Shown piece after piece: positions 25,395 to 33,071 of a stretch of DNA of 64,000 nt (position 1 is the stretch's first letter; each line of letters begins with the position of its first letter). Location of the stretch: NCBI GenBank assembly GCA_945890485.1, contig CAMDCN010000012.1, positions 1 through 64,000 on the forward strand, given 5' to 3'. A program made the position numbers and the translations under genes. The notes beneath the pieces are model-generated. The model worked only from the letters and a program-made list of their open reading frames with translations. It did no database searches and was not told the origin of the DNA. The stretch comes from Candidatus Sulfopaludibacter sp. SbA3 (GTDB taxonomy: Bacteria; Acidobacteriota; Terriglobia; Bryobacterales; Bryobacteraceae).

Positions 25395-26288
25395 TTATGC
25401 GGTTTTCTTGAAACGCTGGAGTAGATTGGTGACCACGGTCTTGCCTTTCGAAATGCCTTCGTCGTAGAGATGCTCCCGTTCGTCACGGGAAAGCTGCCCG
25501 CCAAAGCTGTACAGCTTCTGCAGGCCACGGCCAACGATCCACGTGCCCGCGTAGGCCACCGTGGCCTTGCTGACGACCCCGGCGCCAAATGGCACCTTGC
25601 TGATCAGTTGCCGCGCGAGCGAGCGCCAGCCGAAGGCTCCCGCGATCACGGAGGCTACCTGTGTTTTCTGCTCCCGATAGCCGATTGGCCGGTCATTCGC
25701 GCCCGCCAACAGGAAGGCCATGCGGAGCTGATTGGCCGTGATGAAGGCCGTGTCGCTAGCGAACTCGCCCACGGCAAATGGGAGCGAGAGGATGTTCGGC
25801 ACGATGTTCGGCAGCGATGTCGCGACAGAGAAAAGCGCATTTTCCTGGCTGACGGTGTTGATGATCTTTTCCGTAACCGGCTTCCGAAACACTACGAAGT
25901 GCCTTGAAAGCGGCAAGCCCAGTTCCTCGCGCTTGTCGATGATTTCCTGCACGGTACGTTCTGGATCTCGCTTGTAGAACGTGAACGCCTGCGGAGGCTT
26001 CGATAGCCCCTCTTCCCAGAGCTCAATATCGAGATGCGCCGGCGGCTCGGGCATGCCCGGCAGGCGCGGGCCCATGGGATGGACGAACCGCACCAATTCG
26101 TTTTTCTTGCTCTCGGAGAGCCGCTGCGGGGCCAGGAAATCCCACATGCGGTTCAGCCCATCCTCGGTCATCGCGGTCAAGCCGATATTCACTTCCCGCT
26201 CGGCCATTTCCCGCACATCACTCGGATTCAGGCTGCGGATGGACTTTGCGACGGTGGTCAAAAAAGAAGTGATCATTAGGTTGCTCAT
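25395..26288 (-). CDS. DUF697-like membrane-associated protein
   Basis: Protein of 297 residues. The C-terminal part (about 195-297) holds hydrophobic helices SVIAGAFGWRSLARQLISKV and SKATVAYAGTWIVGRGLQKL, resembling the DUF697 module found in YcjF-like and GTPase-linked proteins. The N-terminal half is helical (LNPSDVREMAEREVNIGL). The ATG at 26286-26288 overlaps the preceding stop (ATGA), strongly supporting this start. Function unknown. Confidence 0.7.
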   Translation of the reverse strand: MSNLMITSFLTTVAKSIRSLNPSDVREMAEREVNIGLTAMTEDGLNRMWDFLAPQRLSESKKNELVRFVHPMGPRLPGMPEPPAHLDIELWEEGLSKPPQAFTFYKRDPERTVQEIIDKREELGLPLSRHFVVFRKPVTEKIINTVSQENALFSVATSLPNIVPNILSLPFAVGEFASDTAFITANQLRMAFLLAGANDRPIGYREQKTQVASVIAGAFGWRSLARQLISKVPFGAGVVSKATVAYAGTWIVGRGLQKLYSFGGQLSRDEREHLYDEGISKGKTVVTNLLQRFKKTA

Positions 26289-27775
26289 GCGGGACGTTCG
26301 GCGCCGTGGAGCCGGAAGAGTAACCGGAGTTCCTCGCGCCATTCTAACCCGACACCCAGGCGCTCCACTGCTATTACAGATGAGAAGAAACCCAGAATGG
26401 TTTCCGTAGTCGGGTGGAATTCGAGCGCCGGGGCGATGAGCAGCAGGCGCGGACGATCGGCCGAAACGGCGTGGCCCGGGAAATAACCGCACGGGGTAAA
26501 GTCACCTGCTTCGGCATGCCAGGCCACCCGCATCCAGTAGTCGAGCGCCTGCAGCGGTAGATGGATGTCTTCCGTGGCCTTGATCTCCAGCACCGCCAGC
26601 CTGCCGGATCGTTCAATGGCCAACAGATCGACGATGCCGCGGTCGACGCCTGCCATGGCCGGCACTTGGCCGTAGACCGGCTCCGGACACAAACGCGCGT
26701 CCAGCGTCGTCAACGACTCGCGGACCCGCATTTCGAGCCACGCTTCCGGAGACCGCCGCTGGAGCAGGCTACCAGGCTCCTGTCGCAGATTCGCCAGTTC
26801 AGCGGCGACGGCGCGCAGCTCCGGCAGGTCTCGGGGATGGAGCAAGCGCCGGTCTTCAAAACCGCCCCGCAGCTCGCCATCACGCCAGCGGGCGAACTCC
26901 AGACCGAAGATTCGGAAGCTGGCGGCGCCGCCGGCGAGCGAGACCCTTTCCACCTGCGGCCACCCGGCGAGTTGCGCCACCCAGTCTGGCAGCGCGAGGA
27001 TCGAGTGCTGGCAGCGGTCGATCGTAGTGTGCAGGTTGCCGCAATCGGCGAGATCGAGCGGCGCGGCCTCGCCATTCGGCGAGTAAGCGAAGATCTGAAA
27101 AGCCGCTTTGGCGGGGTCGAGCCAGCGGAGGCGGAGCGCAATGGCTTGGGTTTCTTTCGCGGGCAGGAAGAGCGCGAGGCCCTCCACCGCGATTTTAGGC
27201 TGCCGGCGACGGCGGACGTAATCGAGCCAGATCAGCCCGAACGAGAGCGCATGGGGCGCTTCGGGAGGTGCGAGGATTGCTGCCCATGCGCGCTTGCCTT
27301 GCCGGACAACAGCGCGCGGGTAGTTGGCGGAAAGTGTATGTTCGAGGTCCCGTTCCGTGGTCAGGTCGTCCAGTTCCCAGCCGGTGAAGCTCCGCCGCAG
27401 CATGCGCCGGAACTGCTCCCGAACGATCATACGATCGCCCTGCCGGTCCCACTGCAAGGCCTCCGGCCGGTCGCCATCGAATATCCAAGCTTCGGCTTGA
27501 CGGCCGCCGAACTTTTCGATGACGAGCGTCAACCGTCCGGTTTGGTGGTGCGCGACGTTGACGACGCGCCGGTTCCAGTTGCGCACATCATCCCAAGCGG
27601 AGAGCAGCAGTTTGCCCGCGCTGCGGCCAAACTCGTGCCGATCCGGAAGCAAGGGGAACGCCTCTTCACCTGGCTCCTGCACCAACGGGCGGCGGCAGCG
27701 GCCGGCGAAGGCGCGGATCGCCTCCTCCAAAAATTCAGCGGCGACCGGTGCGACCGGACGCCTGGACTTGGGCAT
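26285..27775 (-). CDS. Unknown protein with PD-(D/E)XK nuclease-like C-terminal motif
   Basis: Protein of 496 residues, basic, no signal peptide or membrane segment. Most of it (1-360) is unfamiliar. Near residue 385 it reads GIVDLLAIERSGRLAVLEIK, an Asp followed 14 residues later by Glu-x-Lys, the arrangement of PD-(D/E)XK nuclease cores; LPLQALDYWMRV fits the following helix with a conserved Gln-x3-Tyr. It is first in a 4-gene run with DUF697-like, DsbA-like and SDR genes. A DNA-processing role is inference from the motif. Confidence 0.65.
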   Translation of the reverse strand: MPKSRRPVAPVAAEFLEEAIRAFAGRCRRPLVQEPGEEAFPLLPDRHEFGRSAGKLLLSAWDDVRNWNRRVVNVAHHQTGRLTLVIEKFGGRQAEAWIFDGDRPEALQWDRQGDRMIVREQFRRMLRRSFTGWELDDLTTERDLEHTLSANYPRAVVRQGKRAWAAILAPPEAPHALSFGLIWLDYVRRRRQPKIAVEGLALFLPAKETQAIALRLRWLDPAKAAFQIFAYSPNGEAAPLDLADCGNLHTTIDRCQHSILALPDWVAQLAGWPQVERVSLAGGAASFRIFGLEFARWRDGELRGGFEDRRLLHPRDLPELRAVAAELANLRQEPGSLLQRRSPEAWLEMRVRESLTTLDARLCPEPVYGQVPAMAGVDRGIVDLLAIERSGRLAVLEIKATEDIHLPLQALDYWMRVAWHAEAGDFTPCGYFPGHAVSADRPRLLLIAPALEFHPTTETILGFFSSVIAVERLGVGLEWREELRLLFRLHGAERPA

Positions 27776-27835
27776 ATCTACGTAGGTTCCGGGAAGTCGC
27801 GTAAACTCTCAGATATAGGCGGATTTTTGGTGCTG

Positions 27836-28504
27836 ATGACGGATACGCTGCGGGATCGATGGGATGCGGTGCAGACGCGAATTGCCGCGGCCTGCGCCAA
27901 AGCGGGCCGGAGCGAAAGCGAAGTGCTGCTCCTGGCTGTAACGAAGGTCTTCCCCGCGCAGGTGATTGAGGATGCGTATGCGCTGGGCATGCGGGAATTC
28001 GGCGAGAACTACGTGCAGGAGTTCGAAGGCAAGCGGCCCCAGCTTCCAGAGCTGCCGGGGGCGCGATTTCATTTGATCGGGCACCTGCAATCGAATAAGG
28101 CGAAGAAGGCCGGCGAGTTGTTCGATGTCGTGCAGACGGTGGATTCAGCAAAATTGGCCCGGCGGCTGGACGAAATCGGCAAACCGATGGAAGTGATGAT
28201 CGAAGTGAAGCTCTCCGAGGAGGACGCTAAGCACGGCTGCGACCCGGCGGATCTACCGGCGCTGGTGGAAGCGATCCGCGCCTGCTCGAACTTGAAACTG
28301 ACCGGCCTGATGACGATGCCCCCGTGGGACGAGGACGCCGAGAAGTCACGGCCATACTTTGGGCGGCTGCGGGAGTTGGCCGCCGTTCACGATCTGCCGC
28401 GGCTTTCAATGGGTATGTCGAACGATCTCGAAGTGGCGATCCAGGAAGGGTCGACGATCGTGCGGGTGGGCACGGCGTTGTTTGGTCGCCGGAAGAAGCC
28501 GTGA
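27836..28504 (+). CDS. YggS/PROSC family PLP-binding protein
   Basis: PLP-homeostasis protein of 222 residues. The PLP lysine is in LLLAVTKVFPAQVIEDA, followed by GENYVQEFEGKR, FHLIGHLQSNKAKKA and the C-terminal phosphate site SMGMSNDLEVAIQEGSTIVR. It lacks the second domain of alanine racemase, as expected. The ATG at 27836 is the family start; the long upstream open frame is antisense to the PD-(D/E)XK gene. Its stop overlaps the next gene's GTG (GTGA). Confidence 0.95.
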   Translation: MTDTLRDRWDAVQTRIAAACAKAGRSESEVLLLAVTKVFPAQVIEDAYALGMREFGENYVQEFEGKRPQLPELPGARFHLIGHLQSNKAKKAGELFDVVQTVDSAKLARRLDEIGKPMEVMIEVKLSEEDAKHGCDPADLPALVEAIRACSNLKLTGLMTMPPWDEDAEKSRPYFGRLRELAAVHDLPRLSMGMSNDLEVAIQEGSTIVRVGTALFGRRKKP

Positions 28505-29529
28505 TTGTCGGCTACTTTGCGCCGCTGCCGCCGGCGAAATCCGGCGTGGCGGACTATGCCGCGGATTTGTTGCCGCTGCTGCCCGCGCGGGTGAATGCGC
28601 CGGGCGATGTGAACCTGTATCACATTGGGAACAACCAACTGCATCGGGAGATTTACGCACGGGCGCTGCGAGAGCCGGGGGTGGTGGTTTTGCATGATGC
28701 GGTGCTGCATCATTTCTTCCTGGGGTCGCTGGGAGAAGCCGAGTATGTGGAGGAGTTCGTCTACAACTATGGCGAGTGGGCGCGGGAGCTGGCGAAGGAG
28801 CTGTGGCGGGACCGGTCGCGTTCGGCGACGGATCCGCGCTATTTCCGCTATGGGATGCTGCGGCGGCTGGTGGAGCGTTCGCGGGCGGTGATTGTGCACA
28901 ATGCGGAAGCGGCACGGCGCGTGGGGGAGAAGGCGCGGGTGATTCCGCATTATTTTAAGCAGCCGGTGTTGCCGGATGGTTGGCAGGTGGAGCGTTGGCG
29001 GGCGGAGCGGGGGCTGAAGCCGTCGACGATGTTGTTTGGGGTGTTGGGGTATTTGCGGGAGTCGAAGCGGGTGATGGCGGTGGTGCGGACGTTCCGGTGG
29101 CTGCGGGCGGAGGGGATGGACGTCGCGTTGGTGTTGGCAGGGGAGATCGGGTCGACGGATTTGGCGCGGGCGTTGGATTGGGAGGGGGTGATCCGGGTGG
29201 GGCATATGACGGAGGGGGAATTCTGGCTGGTGGGTTCGGCGGTGGATGTGGTGGTGAATCTGCGGTATCCGGCGAGTGGGGAGACGTCGGGGATTGCGTT
29301 GCGGATGATGGGGATTGGCAAGCCGGTGCTGACGAGCGACGGGGATGGGTTGCCGGTTCCAACCGGGGCGGGCGAGGAGGAGGCGCTGGGGGCCGCAATG
29401 CGGCTGCTGGCGGAGCGGCCGGCGTGGGCGCGGGATTATGGGCTGGTGTTGCGGGAACGGGTGCGGAGGGAGCACGGCTTGGACCGGGCGGCGGAAGACT
29501 ACTTGGGGGTGCTTCGCGGTTGCGTCTGA
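28501..29529 (+). CDS. Glycosyltransferase, GT4-like
   Basis: Protein of 342 residues starting at GTG 28501 with VGYFAPLPPAKSGVADYAAD, the typical beginning of GT4 enzymes of this kind. The C-terminal Rossmann domain has FGVLGYLRESKRVMAVVRTF and NLRYPASGETSGIALRMMGI, where the Glu region binds the donor nucleotide. Translationally coupled to yggS. Codon use is strikingly G-ending and unlike genes from 30.2 kb on, which favour C-ending codons. Confidence 0.88.
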   Translation: MIVGYFAPLPPAKSGVADYAADLLPLLPARVNAPGDVNLYHIGNNQLHREIYARALREPGVVVLHDAVLHHFFLGSLGEAEYVEEFVYNYGEWARELAKELWRDRSRSATDPRYFRYGMLRRLVERSRAVIVHNAEAARRVGEKARVIPHYFKQPVLPDGWQVERWRAERGLKPSTMLFGVLGYLRESKRVMAVVRTFRWLRAEGMDVALVLAGEIGSTDLARALDWEGVIRVGHMTEGEFWLVGSAVDVVVNLRYPASGETSGIALRMMGIGKPVLTSDGDGLPVPTGAGEEEALGAAMRLLAERPAWARDYGLVLRERVRREHGLDRAAEDYLGVLRGCV

Positions 29530-30067
29530 CTTCGCGGCCTTCCGAGTCGTTGCAAGAGCAACCCGGAGTCCTCCATTTTACCGTTAGGTGCGCAGATCGA
29601 GGGAGTGATGATCTTCCGCCCTACCGGAACTTGATCGGACCAGTCTGGAAGATAACGACCGACCTCGGACTCGCGAGACATGACAGTCTCGTACGATGCA
29701 AAAAAAATATGTCCAGCCCGATCTCAGTCCAGAAACCATAACAGTCTCCGCCAGACCCAGTGCTTTCTCGGTGCTAGAGCGAGATAGTCCTGCCAGGACT
29801 CCCTTTCCACGTGCTGCCTACGCGCAGCGTGATAACGAACCGCCGCGGCCGATTCACGTTTCGGCGATCGCCGGGGGAAACAGGCACGAGCGCCACTGGA
29901 TCGAGATACCGAACGGACTCAATCTTGCCTCGAAAGACTAGATCGGCCTGTTCCAGATCCGACCCAACTGCCTCGAAATCGCAGGTGCAAGCCCAAAGCC
30001 CATCGTGCGCCAAAGCGCAGAATGCGATAACGACTATGCCTAAGTTCCGAGCGGACATCACCATCAT
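29499..30067 (-). pseudogene. Remnant of an NTR/TIMP-like secreted protein gene
   Basis: From ATG codons near 30058-30067 the frame encodes a signal peptide (MSARNLGIVVIAFCALAH, ending WACTC) and QADLVFRGKIESVR, the pattern of bacterial NTR-like secreted proteins with an N-terminal Cys-x-Cys. A TAG at 29774-29776 interrupts after WKGSPGRTISL. The same frame then gives STGSGGDCYGFWTEIGLDI, again family-like. At a T8 tract (minus strand, about 29700-29707) the match moves to another frame reading ASYETVMSRE and TPSICAPNGKMEDSG to 29499. At least one stop and one frameshift disable it. This fills the 29530-30076 gap. Confidence 0.62.
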
Positions 30068-30076
30068 TATAAATGC

Positions 30077-30152
30077 TGGTGGACCTGAAGGGATTCGAAC
30101 CCTTGACCTCTTCCATGCCATGGAAGCGCGCTCCCAACTGCGCCACAGGCCC
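30077..30152 (-). tRNA. tRNA-Ala (GGC anticodon)
   Basis: 76-nt cloverleaf with acceptor arms GGGCCTG and CAGGTCC, anticodon stem CTTCC/GGAAG around loop ATGGCAT (anticodon GGC), T-loop TTCGAAT and an encoded 3' CCA. All stems pair with only one G-U pair in the acceptor. Confidence 0.96.
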
Positions 30153-30193
30153 GCTCTCGGACAACCCCTTTAGAATACCATCAGAGGAGACCT

Positions 30194-30757
30194 GTGACAA
30201 GAGACGAAGCTTGGAAGATCGTTTGTGAATTTGTGCAGTCCGACGGATTGCGGAAACATATGCTCGCCGTCGAGGCCTGCATGGTGGCCTACGCCCGCCA
30301 ACAGGGCGGCGACGAGGAGGCCTACGCCGTCACTGGCCTGCTCCATGATTTCGACTGGGAGATTCATCCGAACCTGCCGGACCACCCCACCAAAGGCGAA
30401 GCCATCCTCGAAGCCCGTGGCGTTTCCGCCGAAATCCGCCGGGCGATCCTGTCGCACGCCGACTTCACCGGCGTCCCCCGCGAATCGCAGATGGAGAAGA
30501 CCCTCTTCGCCTGCGACGAACTCGCCGGCTTTCTCACCGCCTGCTCCTACGTCCGACCCAGCCGCAGCATCCACGAGGTCGACGTGAAGTCCGTGCGCAA
30601 AAAGCTGAAAGACAAAGCCTTCGCCCGCGCCGTCAACCGGGATGACGTCCTCAACGGCGCAGCCGAACTCGGCGTGGACCTCGATGCCCACATCGAATTC
30701 TGCATCCGCGCCATGCGCGACCGGGCGGAGTTGCTAGGATTGCAAGGAACGGTTTAA
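30194..30757 (+). CDS. HD-domain phosphohydrolase
   Basis: Cytosolic metal-dependent phosphohydrolase-fold protein of 187 residues. It has the opening helix SDGLRKHMLAVEACM with the first His, LLHDFDWEIHPN with the His-Asp pair, and ILSHADFTGVPRES, then CDELAGFLTACSYVRPS, all typical of this HD subgroup. Start is GTG 30194 with GAGGAG upstream. It sits between two tRNA genes; substrate unknown. Confidence 0.9.
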   Translation: MTRDEAWKIVCEFVQSDGLRKHMLAVEACMVAYARQQGGDEEAYAVTGLLHDFDWEIHPNLPDHPTKGEAILEARGVSAEIRRAILSHADFTGVPRESQMEKTLFACDELAGFLTACSYVRPSRSIHEVDVKSVRKKLKDKAFARAVNRDDVLNGAAELGVDLDAHIEFCIRAMRDRAELLGLQGTV

Positions 30758-30761
30758 TCGC

Positions 30762-30856
30762 GGAAGCCACGCTTGGCCGGTGCTGGGCCTGGTCTTCAAA
30801 ACCAGTGTGCGTCGCGTAAGCGGCGCGGTGGGTTCGACTCCCACTGGCTTCCGCCA
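30762..30856 (+). tRNA. selC: Selenocysteine tRNA (UCA anticodon)
   Basis: 95-nt tRNA. The acceptor stem has 8 bp (GGAAGCCA with TGGCTTCC), the D stem 6 bp (GCTTGG with CTGGGC), and the anticodon loop CTTCAAA carries TCA inside CTGGT/ACCAG. A long variable arm pairs TGCGTCGC with GCGGCGCG around GTAA. The T arm GTGGG-TTCGACT-CCCAC is followed by G-CCA. The 8+5 bp acceptor/T extension, 6-bp D stem and GGAAG...CTTCCGCCA ends match bacterial tRNA-Sec rather than a suppressor tRNA-Ser. It implies UGA decoding as Sec; no selA, selB, selD or obvious selenoprotein is in the window. Confidence 0.95.
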
Positions 30857-30870
30857 TCCTCTCCCCCTCT

Positions 30871-31617
30871 GTGCCCGACCTCCCTCTTTGGAAATGGCTC
30901 CTTGGCGCCGCCTGCGCCTTCTCAATCGGCGTCGCCAAGACCGGCGTTCCCGGATTGGGCATTCTCGCCGTGCCCCTATTCGTGTTTACGGTTGACGATG
31001 CGCGCCTCTCGGCCGCGTGGCTGCTGCCGCTGCTGATCGTCGCCGACTGCTACGCCGTCATCACCTACCGCAAGCAAGCCGCCGCCAACGCCCTCTTTTC
31101 GCTGCTGCCCTGGGTGATGGCCGGCATGGCCGCGGGCGCCGCCGTCCTCGTCTATCCCGACGCGGTCATCCGGCCGTTGGTCGGCGCTATCACGCTTTCG
31201 ATGCTGTTGCTCTTCCTCTGGCGGCTACGCTACGCCAGCGGGCCGCCGCCCACCGGGTGGTGGTTTTCCGGCTTTTTCGGCACCTCGGCGGGCTTCGCGA
31301 CGATGGTTGCCAACGCCGCCGGCCCCATCATGAACATCTACCTGCTCTCGCGGAAACTACCGCGCGAAGAGTTCGTCGCCACCGGCGCCTGGTTCTTCTT
31401 CTTCGTGAACCTCAGCAAAGTGCCGGTCTATTCGATGCACGGGCTCTTCAGCCAGCAGGGCCTGCTCTACGATGCCGTGCTGGTCATCCCCACGCTCGCC
31501 GGCGCGATGGTGGGGCGCAAACTGATCTCCCGCATTCCGGAAAAGGCCTTCCTGACCGCGGTCATCGTGCTCGCGTTCGTGGCGACGATTCTATTGTTCC
31601 TCCCCCCGCGGCATTAA
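30871..31617 (+). CDS. TauE/SafE family membrane exporter
   Basis: Inner-membrane protein of 248 residues with about seven to eight helices. The repeat motif GVAKTGVPGLGILAVPLF opens it, with its inverted counterpart near GFFGTSAGFATMVANAAGPI. Family members export sulfite or organosulfur anions or move thiosulfate. The GTG start at 30871 gives the expected N-terminus (MPDLPLWKWLLGAAC) but lies just 15 nt after the tRNA-Sec CCA, leaving no room for a usual leader. Its 3' end overlaps the convergent sulfatase by 4 bp. Confidence 0.9.
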   Translation: MPDLPLWKWLLGAACAFSIGVAKTGVPGLGILAVPLFVFTVDDARLSAAWLLPLLIVADCYAVITYRKQAAANALFSLLPWVMAGMAAGAAVLVYPDAVIRPLVGAITLSMLLLFLWRLRYASGPPPTGWWFSGFFGTSAGFATMVANAAGPIMNIYLLSRKLPREEFVATGAWFFFFVNLSKVPVYSMHGLFSQQGLLYDAVLVIPTLAGAMVGRKLISRIPEKAFLTAVIVLAFVATILLFLPPRH

Positions 31618-33029
31618 ACCGGCGGGGTTGGCGCTTCGACGCCGGTCAAACCTTGATCCGCCTGCGCCGGGACATAGCCGGGATTCGGCTTTGGCATCGT
31701 CGCTTTCACCTGCTTCCGCCATTTGCCGAGCGCCTGTTTCAGCTTCTCCGCCACGTCGCCATGCTGATTCAGCAAATTCCGCTTTTCGCCGGGATCCCGC
31801 GCGAGGTTGTACAACTCCAGCCGGTTGTCTTCGTAAAATTCGATCAGCTTCCAATCGCCCTCGCGAACCGCGCCACCCGGAGCGCCACCTTGATTTGAGT
31901 AGTGCGGATAGTGCCAGAACAAAGGCCGGGGCTTCAGCGCCTGTTGCTGCAGCGCGGGAGCTAGGCTGACTCCGTCGATGCCCTTCGGCGCCGGCAGCCC
32001 AGCCAGTTCGCAGATGGTCGGCAGGAAGTCGACGCTCGAGATAGGGGTCGCGTTGACGCCCTTCTCCACCCCCGGCCCAGCAGCCAGGAACGGCACGCGG
32101 ATGCCGCCTTCGTACAGATGCCCCTTGCCGTTACGAGCCGGCGAATTGTCCGTCACCGGATTCTTCGCCTTGCCTTCAAACCGCAGACCGCCGTTGTCGC
32201 CGGTAAGCAGGAAGACCGTGTCTTCCGCCCGGCCCAACTCCTGCAATTTCTTCCGCAAGCGGCCGACCGAGTCGTCGAGGGTTTCCATCATCGCGGCATA
32301 GATCGGGTTGCCGGACAGCCCCATGAACTCGATCTTTTTCTTGTATTTTTCGATGAGCGCCGCGGGCGCCTGCAGCGGCGTATGCACCGCGAAGTGGGGG
32401 AAATAAAGGAAGAACGGGCTGCCCTTGGCGGATTCGAGGAACTTCTCTGCCGCGGTGGTCAACGCGGCCGTCAGTAGATCGTCCTTCGTCCCACCCTGCA
32501 GATTCGGCAGGGAAAACGGCCCGAAGTATCCCGGCGGCGAGCCCTTATCGGTTCCGGCAACGTTCAACTCGAAGCCCTGCTGTTCGGGGCCGAAACCGGC
32601 ACCACCGATGTGCCACTTCCCGATGCTGGCCGTCTTGTACCCAACTGGCTTCAACAACTCCGCGATGGTCGTTTCCGCCAGGGGCAGTTGCTGCTCGAAC
32701 GCCGGTGTTATGACCTTTGCCGTGGGCCACTGTTTTCGGCCTGGGATCCAGTCGGTCAGTTGCAGGCGGGCAGGATACTTTCCAGTCAGCAGCGCCGCCC
32801 GCGAGGGAGAGCAGACCGGGCAGGCGGCGTAAGCCTGCGTAAACTTCAGCCCATCCTTCGCCAGCGCGTCGATGTTCGGCGTCTCATGATAGGGGTGCCC
32901 CGTGCAGCCGAAGTCGCGCCAGCCGATATCGTCGACATACACCAGTACGACACTGCGCTTGGCAGGAGCGGCCACCAGTTTGGCGGCTAAAATGCTTGAA
33001 AGGAACGTGCGGCGAGAAACATTCGTCAT
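31614..33029 (-). CDS. Cys-type sulfatase, Tat-exported
   Basis: Hydrolyses a sulfate ester, probably in the periplasm. Protein of 471 residues with a Tat motif SRRTFLSSILAAKL at residues 5-18. The sulfatase signature CSPSRAALLTGKYP has Cys73, which must be converted to formylglycine, and metal ligands appear in VYVDDIGWRDFG and LLTGDNGGLRFEG. IGKWHIGGAGFG supplies the Lys-His pair. It is arylsulfatase A-like. Release of sulfate beside a TauE/SafE exporter gene is suggestive but the genes are convergent. Confidence 0.93.
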   Translation of the reverse strand: MTNVSRRTFLSSILAAKLVAAPAKRSVVLVYVDDIGWRDFGCTGHPYHETPNIDALAKDGLKFTQAYAACPVCSPSRAALLTGKYPARLQLTDWIPGRKQWPTAKVITPAFEQQLPLAETTIAELLKPVGYKTASIGKWHIGGAGFGPEQQGFELNVAGTDKGSPPGYFGPFSLPNLQGGTKDDLLTAALTTAAEKFLESAKGSPFFLYFPHFAVHTPLQAPAALIEKYKKKIEFMGLSGNPIYAAMMETLDDSVGRLRKKLQELGRAEDTVFLLTGDNGGLRFEGKAKNPVTDNSPARNGKGHLYEGGIRVPFLAAGPGVEKGVNATPISSVDFLPTICELAGLPAPKGIDGVSLAPALQQQALKPRPLFWHYPHYSNQGGAPGGAVREGDWKLIEFYEDNRLELYNLARDPGEKRNLLNQHGDVAEKLKQALGKWRKQVKATMPKPNPGYVPAQADQGLTGVEAPTPPV

Positions 33030-33071
33030 TTACGGCACCAGAAAGCCTTGATCATACGTCAGAATCATTAC

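Noticed and set aside
26561-27835. Long in-frame N-terminal extension of yggS
   Set aside because: It is antisense to the PD-(D/E)XK gene; the family start at 27836 is clear.
29774-30121. Intact small gene overlapping tRNA-Ala on the minus strand
   Set aside because: The 5' part is antisense-free tRNA sequence and the frame stops mid-domain; better explained as a pseudogene starting near 30058-30067.
30762-30856. Reading the UCA tRNA as a UGA suppressor or tRNA-Ser
   Set aside because: The 8-bp acceptor stem, 6-bp D stem and tRNA-Sec-type ends do not fit tRNA-Ser.
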